Positions 40,137 to 49,244 of a stretch of 64,000 bases of DNA are shown here, piece after piece (the first letter of the stretch is position 1; every line of letters starts with the position of its first letter). A model generated the notes under the pieces. The model saw only the letters and a program-made list of their open reading frames with translations. It searched no databases and was not told the origin of the DNA. The stretch lies in NCBI GenBank assembly GCA_019635275.1, contig JAHBZV010000010.1:1-64000 (forward strand), read 5' to 3'. The translations under genes were made by a program, and so were the position numbers. The stretch is from Burkholderiaceae bacterium. Its GTDB lineage: Bacteria; Pseudomonadota; Gammaproteobacteria; Burkholderiales; Burkholderiaceae_E.

Positions 40137-41158
40137 GCGGGCGCCGCCCCGACGCGACGCGGCGCGCGCTGCTGCAGGCGACCGCGGCCTTGGCGGGCGG
40201 CGTCGTGGCGCTGCCGCGGTGCGCGCTGTCCACCGACGCCGATCGCCCTGCCTCCGGCCGGCGCTTCGCGTTCGCACTGATCGGCGACGCACCCTATGGC
40301 GCGCTCGAGGCCCAGTGGCTCGCGCGGCTGTACGCCGACTTCGATCGCGACATCGCATTCGCGATCCACGTGGGCGACATCAAGGCGGGCTGGGAGCGTT
40401 GCGACGACGCGCTGCTCGCCGCGCGCCACGCGCTGCTCGACGCCTGCCCGGTGCCGCTGGTCTACGTGCCGGGCGACAACGAATGGACCGATTGCGCGCG
40501 CTCGCGCGCCGGCGGCTTCGATCCGCTCGAGCGCCTCGACTGGTTGCGCCGGCACTTCTTCGCGCAGCCCCGGCCGGTCGGTGCAGGCGCCCTGCGCGCC
40601 GCGGAGGCGCTCGCCGGCTTCGAACGCCAGGCCGACCATAGGCCCGACGGCCCACCGGAGAACCTTCGATGGCGCCACGGCGGGATCGGCTTCGTGACGC
40701 TGAACCTGCCGGGCAGCAACAACGGGCTCGCAGCCGAGGGACTCGGCGAATCCGAACTGCGGGTTCGCGAGCGCTTCAACGCCGAGTGGCTGCGCGACGC
40801 CTACGCGATCGCCGCGCGCGAGGCGCAGGCGGCGCTGGTCGTCGTCGCGCACGCGAATCCGCGCTTCGATCGCGACCGCGCCCGCCGATCCGCGCCAGGC
40901 ACGCGGCGCGACGGCTACGCCGCGTTCCGCCGCCTGTTGCGCGAATCGAGCGACGCGTTCGCCGGGCCCACGCTGTTCCTGCACGGCGATACGCACTGGC
41001 ACACGGTGCAGGCGATCTCGCCGAAGCTCGTGCGGGTCGAGGCGCACGGGTCGCCGTTCGTCGACCAGTGGGTGCGCATCGACGTCGATGCCGATGCGCA
41101 TCAGCCGTTCTCGCTCGTCAGCCGGCGGATCGCCGCGGCGCAGCCGACGCCGCCGTAG
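40133..41158 (+). CDS. exported calcineurin-like phosphoesterase
   Basis: A 341-residue metallophosphoesterase with a twin-arginine-like signal ([15 protein letters not shown] near residues 9-23). Metal motifs are [22 protein letters not shown], a His in VVAHANP and HGDTHWH. Substrates of this group are unknown. It overlaps mutS by 4 nt (ATGA), so it may be transcribed with it. Its last 41 nt overlap, antisense, the end of ctaA. Confidence 0.85.
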   Translation: MSGRRPDATRRALLQATAALAGGVVALPRCALSTDADRPASGRRFAFALIGDAPYGALEAQWLARLYADFDRDIAFAIHVGDIKAGWERCDDALLAARHALLDACPVPLVYVPGDNEWTDCARSRAGGFDPLERLDWLRRHFFAQPRPVGAGALRAAEALAGFERQADHRPDGPPENLRWRHGGIGFVTLNLPGSNNGLAAEGLGESELRVRERFNAEWLRDAYAIAAREAQAALVVVAHANPRFDRDRARRSAPGTRRDGYAAFRRLLRESSDAFAGPTLFLHGDTHWHTVQAISPKLVRVEAHGSPFVDQWVRIDVDADAHQPFSLVSRRIAAAQPTPP

Positions 41159-42167
41159 CGCTGCCTGCGACGGCGGCCAGCGCGACGGCCAGCAGCGCGG
41201 CAACCGCGTTGTGCAGCGTGGTCGTCAGCAGCGGCTGCGTGCCCAGTGCCGTGCCTGCCCCGAGCACCAGCTGCGCCGCCACCAGCAGCGCCAGCCACGC
41301 GGCCACCGCGGGACGCGCGGCGCGCAACCGCAGCGCCAGCATCGCGACCGCGATCGCGAGCAGCAGCCCGACCAAGCGGTGCGCCACGTGCAGCCCCTGC
41401 GCCGCTGCGCCATCGACGGCAACCGTCGCACGCGTCGGATCGATTGCCGCGACGTCGAAGCGCGCGCCGCTGGCGCACAGCGGCGTCGCGCAGGCGTCGA
41501 TCGCGTGCCGCGCGCCGATCATCGTGCCGCCCCACGCGAGCAGGCCGACCAGCGCGAGCGCGGTGACGGCCACGCCGCGCGCGCCGGGCGGCACGCCACG
41601 TCCGCCACGAGCGGCCGCGATCCACGCCAGCGCCACCGCCAGCAGCAGGCCGCCGACGAGATTGCCGAGCGTGACCAGCGGCAGGTCGTGCGGCGTGTAG
41701 CGCCCCAGCCACGACAGGAACACCGTGTCGACGAGCGCGACGGCCGCGGCGATTCGCGCACCGCCACCCATCGACGACCAGCCGAACACGACGACCAGCA
41801 GCACCAGCACGCCGGCCAGCGTCGCGCTGACACGGTGCAGCGCCCGCGCAATGCGTACCGGCGGCGGCGCGTCGACCGACGGCACGTTGGCGATCGTCGC
41901 GACCGCCGCGTCGAGCGCACCGCGCTCGCGCGGACCGGCCTGCCCGGACGGCTCGACGGCCTGTGCCCCCGCCGCGTCGGTCGCCCCCGCCGCGCCGATC
42001 GGCGCGGAAGCGCCGGAGGCGGCCGGCGCGCCGGACGCGTGCGCCGCGCGGTAGCAGTCGGGCCAACCGTCGCAGCCGACGCCGTTGCCCCAGTGGCGGA
42101 TGAACGCGCTGGACGCCGTGATGCAGACCGTGAGCAGGCAGGCGACGAGCGCCAGCGAGCGGATCAT
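41118..42167 (-). CDS. ctaA: heme A synthase, CtaA/Cox15 family
   Basis: Converts heme O to heme A in the cytoplasmic membrane, by oxidising a methyl group. The 349-residue protein has about eight membrane helices, the periplasmic Cys pair (VGCDGWPDC near the N-terminus) and the conserved His in ALHRVSATLAG, YTPHDLPLVTLGN, HVAHRLVGLLLAI and TLHNAVAALL. There is an unusual Gly/Ala-rich insert of about 60 residues after the first Cys pair (ASGAPAASGASAPIGAAGA). It is the last gene of the leftward respiratory cluster and overlaps the previous gene by 4 nt. CtaB is in the same cluster, so heme O to A conversion is fully encoded. Confidence 0.9.
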   Translation of the reverse strand: MIRSLALVACLLTVCITASSAFIRHWGNGVGCDGWPDCYRAAHASGAPAASGASAPIGAAGATDAAGAQAVEPSGQAGPRERGALDAAVATIANVPSVDAPPPVRIARALHRVSATLAGVLVLLVVVFGWSSMGGGARIAAAVALVDTVFLSWLGRYTPHDLPLVTLGNLVGGLLLAVALAWIAAARGGRGVPPGARGVAVTALALVGLLAWGGTMIGARHAIDACATPLCASGARFDVAAIDPTRATVAVDGAAAQGLHVAHRLVGLLLAIAVAMLALRLRAARPAVAAWLALLVAAQLVLGAGTALGTQPLLTTTLHNAVAALLAVALAAVAGSATAASAAPRRSAG

Positions 42168-43585
42168 CGGGCGCGCCTCGCGGCGACGACGCTGTCGAGC
42201 ACGACCCAGACGAACAGCACGCCGCCGACGATCGCCAGCAGCCCGCCGAAGCCCATCAGGCCCATGCCGAACACCTCCTGCGTGCTGCGCAGCGTCTGCT
42301 CGGCGCCGGCGACCTTGCGCTGCACGCCGTAGCCGCCCGACCACATCAGGCCGAGGATGTGCAGCAACTGCCCGCCGCCGTAGATCCAGGGCTGCCAGTT
42401 CGCGATCCGGCCGGTGGCCTCGCGATAGCCCAGGCGCGGCAGCAGCGCGTAGGCCAGCCCCATCAGCGCCAGTGTCACGCCGACGATCGAGCCGTGATAA
42501 TGCGCGGGCACGCGCACGTCCGATCCCTCGATCAGGAAGCCGAGCACGCCGCCCGTCGAGAACAGCAGCAGCGACGCGATCAGCGACGCGCGCAGCGGTC
42601 GCGTCGCGGGCGTCGACGCGACGCGACGCGCGAGCGCGACCGCCAGCGCCAGCACCATCGGGAGGATCGCGAGTCCGCCGCCGAAGCGCATCAGCCAGGT
42701 CATCATCTTGCGGTGCTCGACCGACGGCACGCTCCAGTTCAGGTAGATGAGCGGCGCGGCGAACACCGACACGAGACCGATCGCGTAGACCAGCACGACG
42801 ACGCGCGGGCTCAGCGGCAGCGGCGAACCCACGAGCGTCGCCAGCCAGGCCCACGCCACCAGCATCAGCAGCGTCCAGGTGAACTGGATCACGTGCCCCG
42901 GCCCCCAGAACAGCAGCTCGTAGTAGGTGCGCGCGTCGAGCTCGCGCGGCACGTCGGCCGCGGACCACACCAGCGCCATCAGCGCGACGGCGCTCGAGAC
43001 CGCCGCCGCCTTCAGGCCGAAGCGCAGCGCGTCGGCGCCGTCGAGCTGCAGGCTCATCCGGGCCGGTGCCACGAACGAACGCAGCGTGAGCAGCAGGAAC
43101 CCCACGCCGAACACGACCAGCCCGTACAGGAACGTGTCGTTGTCGAGCACCGGCACGTAGTTCGACATCACCGGCGTCGCCGCCCCGGTGAACGGCGCAA
43201 CCGCCATGAACAGCGTGCCGAGGCCGGTGACCCACAGCGCAAGCCACCCGAGCCAGAGCGAGCGCGGCGAGGTGTCGATCGTCCACAGCATGCCCGCCAT
43301 CGACACGAACCAGACCAGCACCGAGAGGTCGACGTGCACCACGAGCGCGACCCGGAAGAAGTCGCCCGCCGGGACCAGGTTGGCGAAGAACGGCGTTCGC
43401 GCGAGCACCAGCAGGATCGAGAACACGCCGGCGCCGATCAGCGCCGCCACCCCGAGCAGCAGCCACCCGGCGGCGATCGAACGCTGCTCGGTCGTGGGAA
43501 CGGCGACGTCGAATCGATCGTCGCGGGCGCGCGCCGGCGCGCCGGCGATCTGGCGGGGCAAGCCCGCGGTCGGTGCGCCGCTCAT
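42164..43585 (-). CDS. divergent heme-copper oxidoreductase subunit I-like protein
   Basis: A 473-residue membrane protein with about twelve hydrophobic segments. It keeps heme-copper landmarks: an early His in LVVHVDLSVLVWF (His84), FWGPGHVIQF (His211 at the CuB helix VI position), EHRKMM (Glu270-His271 where oxygen reductases have His-His) and RVPAHYHGSIVG (His342, His344). No Tyr follows His211 in the usual place. It therefore looks like a relative of cbb3/NOR-type subunits with an altered copper site, or a heme-only membrane protein. It overlaps both neighbours (ATGA) in the cluster. Function is unknown; calling it an oxidase would be unsafe. Confidence 0.75.
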   Translation of the reverse strand: MSGAPTAGLPRQIAGAPARARDDRFDVAVPTTEQRSIAAGWLLLGVAALIGAGVFSILLVLARTPFFANLVPAGDFFRVALVVHVDLSVLVWFVSMAGMLWTIDTSPRSLWLGWLALWVTGLGTLFMAVAPFTGAATPVMSNYVPVLDNDTFLYGLVVFGVGFLLLTLRSFVAPARMSLQLDGADALRFGLKAAAVSSAVALMALVWSAADVPRELDARTYYELLFWGPGHVIQFTWTLLMLVAWAWLATLVGSPLPLSPRVVVLVYAIGLVSVFAAPLIYLNWSVPSVEHRKMMTWLMRFGGGLAILPMVLALAVALARRVASTPATRPLRASLIASLLLFSTGGVLGFLIEGSDVRVPAHYHGSIVGVTLALMGLAYALLPRLGYREATGRIANWQPWIYGGGQLLHILGLMWSGGYGVQRKVAGAEQTLRSTQEVFGMGLMGFGGLLAIVGGVLFVWVVLDSVVAARRAR

Positions 43586-44088
43586 CGGATCACCACCCCA
43601 CCCTGGTCGGGGATGAAGTCGATCAGCACGACCTGCCCCGGCACGACCGTCAGCCGCCGCTCGCCTTCGTGGTTGAAGCCCTTGACGCGGACGTCGTCGT
43701 TGAACTGCACGCGCAGCTGGTGATCGCCGGCCGCGATGGGCAGGCGTCGATAGCCGCTGGCCGCGCCGTCGCGCCGCAGCCCCGCGGGCTGGAACGTCTC
43801 GTCGTAGAGCACCTTGCCGTCGAGCTCGACGCGCACGTGCACCGGCGAGCGCTCGCGCGGGCAGTCCATCTGCGCGCGCAACTGGGGCGGCAGCTTGGCA
43901 AGCTCCTCGGCCGTGCGCGCGCGGCAGTCGGTCGCGAACTCGCCCGGGTGCCGGAACGACAGGCGCAGCAGCGCGTCGTCCGGCGCGAGGTGCTGGTACG
44001 CCGGCGCAGTCGAGAAGTAGCCGATGAACGCGGCGAACAGCAGGTACAGGATTCCCTGTCCACCGTACCGCAGCAGCGCGTTAGCCAT
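43582..44088 (-). CDS. single-helix membrane-anchored protein of the respiratory cluster
   Basis: Not recognised at family level. The 168-residue product has one membrane helix near the N-terminus (YGGQGILYLLFAAFIGYF), then a soluble, probably periplasmic beta-rich domain with two Cys (ATDCRAR, QMDCPRE), PVHVRVELDGKVLYDETFQPAG and RRLTVVPGQVVLIDF. It looks like a small accessory subunit that could cap or assemble the complex. It overlaps the cytochrome b fusion gene by 8 nt and the divergent subunit I gene by 4 nt, so translation is coupled. Confidence 0.75.
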   Translation of the reverse strand: MANALLRYGGQGILYLLFAAFIGYFSTAPAYQHLAPDDALLRLSFRHPGEFATDCRARTAEELAKLPPQLRAQMDCPRERSPVHVRVELDGKVLYDETFQPAGLRRDGAASGYRRLPIAAGDHQLRVQFNDDVRVKGFNHEGERRLTVVPGQVVLIDFIPDQGGVVIR

Positions 44089-45670
44089 GTCCGTGTTCTC
44101 CGAGTGTGCGCCGGCGATCGTCGCCGGCCTTCGATGCCAACCCCGCCGCGGCGAGCCGCGACCCGAACGCCTCGATCCCTGCGTCGAGCGCAGCGCCGTC
44201 CTCGCGGCCGGCAGGGATCACCATGACCCGCGCGCGATCGACGGCGCGGCGCAGGCGCGGCTCGCGACTGCCCGCGATCCGTTCGATGGTCCATCGTACC
44301 CCGAAGCGGTACTCGCAATCCCCCATCGCGCACGTGGCCACGACGACGCCGGCGGCGCCGGCACGCAGCCCGTATTCGACGAACGAAGGCGGCAGCATCC
44401 CGGCGCACGGCAACTCGAAGTCCAGCACCCCGACGCGCCCGGCCGGCCGGGCGCCATGCCGGCACGAGAACACCAGCGTCGCCCCGGCGGCGCCCGGTTG
44501 CCGCAACGCGGCCTCGATCTCGTCGCGCAACACGCCCACCGTCAGGCCCGGGAGGTCGATGCCGCTCACCAGCCGCACGCCCGGCCGGAACGGCACCGCC
44601 GATGGGCACGAACCCGCGCAGATCCCGCACGACGCGCATCGATCGTCGTCGACGACGGCGATCTCGCCCTCGCCTCCGGGATGCGGCGCCATCGCGATCG
44701 CGGCGAACGGGCAGTCGGCGAAACAGATGCGGCACCCGTTGCAGTGCTGCGGATCGACCCTCGCCGGCGCCGGCCGCGCGCGGCCGCCGAGCCAGGGCGC
44801 CACGCCGAGCAACAGCGTGAGACCGACGCTCGCGACCCAGACGGCGGCCGGGGAGGTCGCGTAGATCGCCGGCAGCGGCGCCAGGTAGAACCAGTCGATC
44901 GGCAGCGATGCGGGCAGCCGCTGCAGGTCGGCGGGCGGCTCCGAGACCGCGGGCATCGCAAGCGACAGCGCGAGCATCGCACCGAGGCTCCACAACGCCA
45001 CGGCGCGGCTCGCGCCGGTCTGCGGCTGGGTGAGCCGCTGCACGTGCGCCCACATGAGCAGCAACAGCACCAGCGGCACGCCGATGTGCAGGAACACCAC
45101 CAGCGAGAACAGCCGGTCGGAGACCGCTCCTGCGGCGATGAAGTTGCGCACCAGCGCGGGGCCGAAGCCGGGCAAGGCGCCGAACCACTCGGTCGTCGCC
45201 GTGGCGACGAACAGCGCCACGGTGTCCCAGACCATCCAGTAGCCGATCACGCCCGCCGCGACGGCCAGCCACAGCGTCGGCACGCCGCTCACCCACGAGT
45301 ACCAGCGAAAGCCTCGGAAGCGCCCGAGCATCAGCTCGCGCAGCAGGTGCAGCACGATCACGGCGACGAACGCGTCCGACGCGTAGCGGTGCAGGCTGCG
45401 CATCACGCCGCCCGCCCACCACTGGCCGTGCGTCAGCGCCTCGACCGACGCGTGCGCGCCGTCCACGCTGGTGTCGTAGAAGACGTACAGGTAGCCGCCC
45501 GTGAGCGCGATCAGCCAGAACAGGTAGAAGCCCAGCCCGCCCAACTGGCGCAGCGGGTTATCGGGCTCGCCGCAGATCCGGTCGAGCCCGTGCTCGAACG
45601 CTCGCCAGGCGCGCGCGGCGCGAGCGCCTCGCGGCGGCTCGACGGGCCTCTGGGACAGGAACACGGACAT
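44081..45670 (-). CDS. cytochrome b / 2x[4Fe-4S] ferredoxin / MvhD-like fusion protein
   Basis: A 529-residue fusion. Residues 1-290 form a cytochrome b-like membrane domain with heme-ligand His94 (RSLHRYASDA), His108, His195 (LHIGVP) and His209. Next is a two-cluster ferredoxin: Cys310, 313, 316, 320 (CNGCRICFADC) and Cys345, 348, 351, 355 (CASCGICAGSC). The C-terminal part (about 370-480) resembles the MvhD [2Fe-2S] hydrogenase subunit, with Cys403, 422, 447 and 452 (ELPCAGML, VATCAMGDCEY). It could carry electrons between a soluble Fe-S donor and membrane heme. The gap to the Sco gene upstream is 47 nt. The partner is unknown. Confidence 0.85.
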   Translation of the reverse strand: MSVFLSQRPVEPPRGARAARAWRAFEHGLDRICGEPDNPLRQLGGLGFYLFWLIALTGGYLYVFYDTSVDGAHASVEALTHGQWWAGGVMRSLHRYASDAFVAVIVLHLLRELMLGRFRGFRWYSWVSGVPTLWLAVAAGVIGYWMVWDTVALFVATATTEWFGALPGFGPALVRNFIAAGAVSDRLFSLVVFLHIGVPLVLLLLMWAHVQRLTQPQTGASRAVALWSLGAMLALSLAMPAVSEPPADLQRLPASLPIDWFYLAPLPAIYATSPAAVWVASVGLTLLLGVAPWLGGRARPAPARVDPQHCNGCRICFADCPFAAIAMAPHPGGEGEIAVVDDDRCASCGICAGSCPSAVPFRPGVRLVSGIDLPGLTVGVLRDEIEAALRQPGAAGATLVFSCRHGARPAGRVGVLDFELPCAGMLPPSFVEYGLRAGAAGVVVATCAMGDCEYRFGVRWTIERIAGSREPRLRRAVDRARVMVIPAGREDGAALDAGIEAFGSRLAAAGLASKAGDDRRRTLGEHGHG

Positions 45671-45717
45671 GCTCGACCGGCGCGATGGCAGGAGGCCTGG
45701 GACACACCCCGACGCGC

Positions 45718-46590
45718 TCAGGCGCGCGTCGACCGCCGCAGCTCCCGCATCACCACCCAGGCGATCGCGCCCAGCGTCGTCAGTCCGGCGAAGATCTCGA
45801 AGAACAACGAGTAGTTGACCCGGTACCCGCCCGTCTGCGGATCGTACACGGTGCAGTACAGGATGACCTTCTCCCACAGGTTCTCGAGGGATGCGTGCTG
45901 CGAGGCCTGCCCCGACAGCAGTTCCTTCAGCGGCTGGACCAGCATCGGCAGGTCGAAGTTCTCGCCATAGACCTGCCGATAGATCACGCCGTCGGCGTCG
46001 ACGATCGTCACCTGCGTGACGTGGTCGAAGCCCTTCGGCGTCGCCTCGTAGGTGAAGCCGAGGTTGGCGGTCAGCGCCTCGACCTGCGTCGGGTCCGGGC
46101 TCAGGAAGTCCCAGCCGCGCTCGTCGATCTTGTTCTGGCGCTTGAAGGCCGCCATCGCCGCCGGACTGTCGAAGGGCTGGTTGAAGCCGATCGACACCAC
46201 CGCGAACTTTCCGTCGCCGAGCGCCTTGCGCGCCTCGCGCACCGCTTGGGCCAGGAACTGCGTGGCGACCGGGCACGCCTGGAAGCAGCCGGTGTAGACC
46301 AGGCTGATCAGCAGCGGCCGGCCGCGGTAGTCGCCGAACCGCACGTCCTTGCCGGTGCTGTCGCGCAGCCGCACGTCGACGAGCGGGCGGCCGATCGCCG
46401 CCTGGCTGGTCGCGATCACCTTGCGATAGTCGGGTGCGCGGTTCGCGCCGTCCGCCGGCGTGCCGTCGGCCCACGCCGGCGCGGCGGCGGCGCAGATGCC
46501 CGCCACCACGGCGCCGCTCGCCAGCACGCGCCGCAGAACCGGGGCGATCGACTGCAGGTGCGCGGCCAGCGACACCGCCGCCTCAGCCAC
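45718..46590 (-). CDS. SCO1/SenC-type copper chaperone
   Basis: Delivers copper to the CuA or CuB site of a heme-copper enzyme. The 290-residue protein has an N-terminal signal or anchor (about residues 20-42), the thioredoxin-like copper site TGCFQACPV (Cys-x3-Cys) and the His ligand in TPKGFDHVTQ, plus a C-terminal membrane helix (FFEIFAGLTTLGAIAWVVM). The start at 46590 overlaps the ctaB end by 8 nt. Presence of a CuA subunit in the same cluster explains the chaperone. Confidence 0.92.
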   Translation of the reverse strand: MAEAAVSLAAHLQSIAPVLRRVLASGAVVAGICAAAAPAWADGTPADGANRAPDYRKVIATSQAAIGRPLVDVRLRDSTGKDVRFGDYRGRPLLISLVYTGCFQACPVATQFLAQAVREARKALGDGKFAVVSIGFNQPFDSPAAMAAFKRQNKIDERGWDFLSPDPTQVEALTANLGFTYEATPKGFDHVTQVTIVDADGVIYRQVYGENFDLPMLVQPLKELLSGQASQHASLENLWEKVILYCTVYDPQTGGYRVNYSLFFEIFAGLTTLGAIAWVVMRELRRSTRA

Positions 46591-47449
46591 CGAGCGAGGC
46601 CCTCATCCACCCGTCGGCGATGGTCCCGAGGAGCAGCAGCGAGAGCTGGATCAGCGAGGCGTGGAAGCTCGCCAGCGCATTGGCGCGATTCGGCGCGCGT
46701 GCGAGCGTCAGCGCACGCCGGATCAGCAGCGCGCCGCCCGATGCGGCGCAGACGAAGTACAGCCAGCCGGGGCCGAGCAGCGCCAGCGCCAGCGAGAGCC
46801 CGACCATCACGACGGCGTGCCCCAGGATGGCCCAGGCTGCGTACCGATCGCCCTTGACGACCGGCAACATCGGGACGCCGGCCTCGGCGTACTCGTCGCG
46901 AAAGACGATCGACAGGCTCCAGAAGTGCGGTGGCGTCCAGAGGAACAGCACCAGCGCGAGCACCAGCGCCTCGGCGGACAAATGGGGCGAGACCGCGGCG
47001 GCCCCGGCCAGCACCGCGAAGCTGCCGGCCAGGCCCCCGATGACGATGTTCCACGCGGTGCGCCGCTTCAGCCAGACCGTGTAGACGATCGCGTAGAAGA
47101 AGGCACCGAGGAAGGTGTACAAGGCCGCGCTGGCGTTGGTGGCCAGCCACGCCGCGGCCACCGCGATGCCGGTGAGCGCCACGATCAGCGCCAGCCAGCC
47201 GCCGTGGTGGCGCATGCGCCCGCTGACGAACGGGCGCCGGCGCGTGCGCGGCATCCGCGCGTCGAGATCGACTTCGTAGAACTGGTTGAACGCGCCGGCG
47301 GCGGACGAGGACAGCAGCACCGCGAGGGTCAGGACCACGGCCTGCCAGGTCTCGATCGCGGCGCCCGGCGACACCATCAGGCCGGCCACCGCGGTCAGCG
47401 CGATCGCCACCCCGATGCGCAGCTTGAACAGGTTGAGCAACGCCTTCAT
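46583..47449 (-). CDS. ctaB: protoheme IX farnesyltransferase (heme O synthase)
   Basis: Adds farnesyl to heme B to make heme O, in the cytoplasmic membrane. The 288-residue protein has about eight helices and the prenyltransferase motif NQFYEVDLDARMPRTRRRP (about residues 55-73), with LKRRTAWNIVIGGLAGS and WTPPHFWSLSI further on. ATG at 47449 begins MKALLNLFKLRIGVA, as in the family; an in-frame upstream start at 47491 is less likely. It follows subunit I by about 75 nt and overlaps the Sco gene. Confidence 0.95.
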   Translation of the reverse strand: MKALLNLFKLRIGVAIALTAVAGLMVSPGAAIETWQAVVLTLAVLLSSSAAGAFNQFYEVDLDARMPRTRRRPFVSGRMRHHGGWLALIVALTGIAVAAAWLATNASAALYTFLGAFFYAIVYTVWLKRRTAWNIVIGGLAGSFAVLAGAAAVSPHLSAEALVLALVLFLWTPPHFWSLSIVFRDEYAEAGVPMLPVVKGDRYAAWAILGHAVVMVGLSLALALLGPGWLYFVCAASGGALLIRRALTLARAPNRANALASFHASLIQLSLLLLGTIADGWMRASLGG

Positions 47450-47524
47450 GGCCTGCCTCCATCGCCGGGCCGCACGGGGCGGCCCGGCCATGTTCGTCCG
47501 TCGCTCACGTACGCGCTCCGGGGA

Positions 47525-49231
47525 TCAGCTCAGGCCCCAGACGGTCGACAGGTACTTCCAGTTGACGAAGTAGTACAGCACGAAGGCGGCGAGGAACACC
47601 AGCGCGAACACGAAGGTGCCCGGCACGCCGAAGCCGCCGCCGTGCCCGCCGTGACCGGTGAGCGCCGCCTGCACCGGCAGGCGCAGCGGGCTGACCGTGG
47701 TCGTGTAGGCGCCGGCATCGAGGCGCTTGCCGAACAGGATCGTGCCGACCGTGATCAGGATGTACATCGCCCCGCCCACGACCGCGATCACCCCGGCGAC
47801 GCCGAAGATCGCGATCATCAGCAGCGCCGTGCCCGGATACTCGTACGGGAGCGCGGCGCCGGCGAACGTGATGTCCCAGTGCCGGCGCGGCACGCCGAGC
47901 GTTCCGGCGCCCATCATCGCCAGCGTGAACACGCCCATCCCGAGCCCGAAGATGTAGGGCTGCAGCTTCGCCCACCCCGGCAGGATCAGCTCGCGATTGA
48001 ACAGCGTCGGCAGCAGGAAGTAGGTCAGCGACATGAACGCCAGCGTCGTGCCGATCACGACCGTGGCATGGAAGTGCCCCGGCACGTAGATCGTGTTGTG
48101 GATGATCATGTTGAGCTGCTCGGTGCCCATCATGACGCCCGAGATGCCGCCGAGGAAACCGAAGCCGATCAGCGAGATGAACATGCCCGAGAACACCGGG
48201 TTGCCCCACGGCGCCTTGCGCAGCCACTCGAACAGGCCCTTGGTGTAGCCCTTCTCGCGCTGCGCCGCCTCGATCGCGCCCGGCACCGTCAGGCCGTGCA
48301 GCATCGACGCGAGCACCGCCAGGTACATCGCGTAGCTGGTATTGAAGATCTTCCACTCGGTGCCCACGGCCGGGTCGGCCAGGATGTGGTGCGCCGACGC
48401 GAGTTGCAGGAACAGGATGTACAGCAGGAACGCCGTCCGGCTCACGCGCTCCGACATCGGCTTGGCACCGAAGACGATCGCCGCGATCGCGTACCAGACC
48501 GCGATGTGCGCCGAGACGTTGATCTGCTGCGACGAGTGGCCGAAGGCCCACCAGATCACCCGGTACATCGCCGGGTCGATGTGCTTGATGTAGCCCACCG
48601 ACCACAGGAACGTCGGGATCAGGATGATCGCGCCCGAGGCGATCGTGAAGATCGCGATGATGCACGCGGTCAGTGCGCCGAACGTGACCAGCGGGATCGA
48701 GCCCTCGTAGGTCTTCTCGGCCTTGGCCACGACGAGCGTGCCCAGGAAGATGAAGCAGCCGATCAGCGCGCCCACCGCGAACAGGATCAGCCCGAGATAG
48801 AACGCGGGGTGGCCGGGCAGCGGCACGTACGAGGTCATCATCACCGTCGCGTTGCCGGTGAAGATGGCCGCGTTGAAGGTCAGCGTGCCGATCACCATCA
48901 GCGCGAACGCCAGCCACGCGAGCCTCGGCGTCGCGAGCCGGCATCGCAGCAGCGTCGACGAGCAGAAGTACAGGATCGCGATCTCGAAGAAGATGATCCA
49001 GACGACCAGCATGTCGAGGCCGTGCGCGGTCAGGAACAGATAGAAATTGTCGGCGTCGATCAGGTGGATCGCCTGCCAGCGCGTGAGCGTGATCAGCAGC
49101 GCCAGGACGCCGCCGATCAGCAGCGCGACGACGGCCGCGACCGCGTTGAGCTTGATCAGCGTCTCGGCCGACTTGTGGAACTGCAGCCCCGTGCGGGGGC
49201 AGATCCGGTATTGCGCTTCAGCGGTTGCCAT
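47525..49231 (-). CDS. heme-copper oxidoreductase subunit I, B-type-like, lacking the active-site Tyr
   Basis: A 568-residue membrane protein with about thirteen helices. Ligands visible: His70 (LTAHGLDML) for the low-spin heme, His232 (FGHSSQQ) and His281-His282 (SAHHILAD) for CuB, and His386/His388 (VPGHFHAT) for the two hemes. At the place of the cross-linked Tyr of B- and A-type oxygen reductases (GHPxVY) the sequence reads GHSSQQ, giving Gln236. Helix VII HHILADPAV also lacks the Tyr used by cbb3 enzymes. The overall pattern (HNTIYVPGHFHATVV, WWAFGHSSQQINVSAHIAVW) resembles B-type or NO reductase-like members. A CuA subunit II follows immediately upstream. Confidence 0.9.
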   Translation of the reverse strand: MATAEAQYRICPRTGLQFHKSAETLIKLNAVAAVVALLIGGVLALLITLTRWQAIHLIDADNFYLFLTAHGLDMLVVWIIFFEIAILYFCSSTLLRCRLATPRLAWLAFALMVIGTLTFNAAIFTGNATVMMTSYVPLPGHPAFYLGLILFAVGALIGCFIFLGTLVVAKAEKTYEGSIPLVTFGALTACIIAIFTIASGAIILIPTFLWSVGYIKHIDPAMYRVIWWAFGHSSQQINVSAHIAVWYAIAAIVFGAKPMSERVSRTAFLLYILFLQLASAHHILADPAVGTEWKIFNTSYAMYLAVLASMLHGLTVPGAIEAAQREKGYTKGLFEWLRKAPWGNPVFSGMFISLIGFGFLGGISGVMMGTEQLNMIIHNTIYVPGHFHATVVIGTTLAFMSLTYFLLPTLFNRELILPGWAKLQPYIFGLGMGVFTLAMMGAGTLGVPRRHWDITFAGAALPYEYPGTALLMIAIFGVAGVIAVVGGAMYILITVGTILFGKRLDAGAYTTTVSPLRLPVQAALTGHGGHGGGFGVPGTFVFALVFLAAFVLYYFVNWKYLSTVWGLS

Positions 49232-49244
49232 GTTCCTCCCCCGA

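Noticed and set aside
37044-40358. Long open frame antisense to mutS
   Set aside because: It is rich in Arg, Ala and His with no domain, and lies exactly opposite the conserved mutS motifs.
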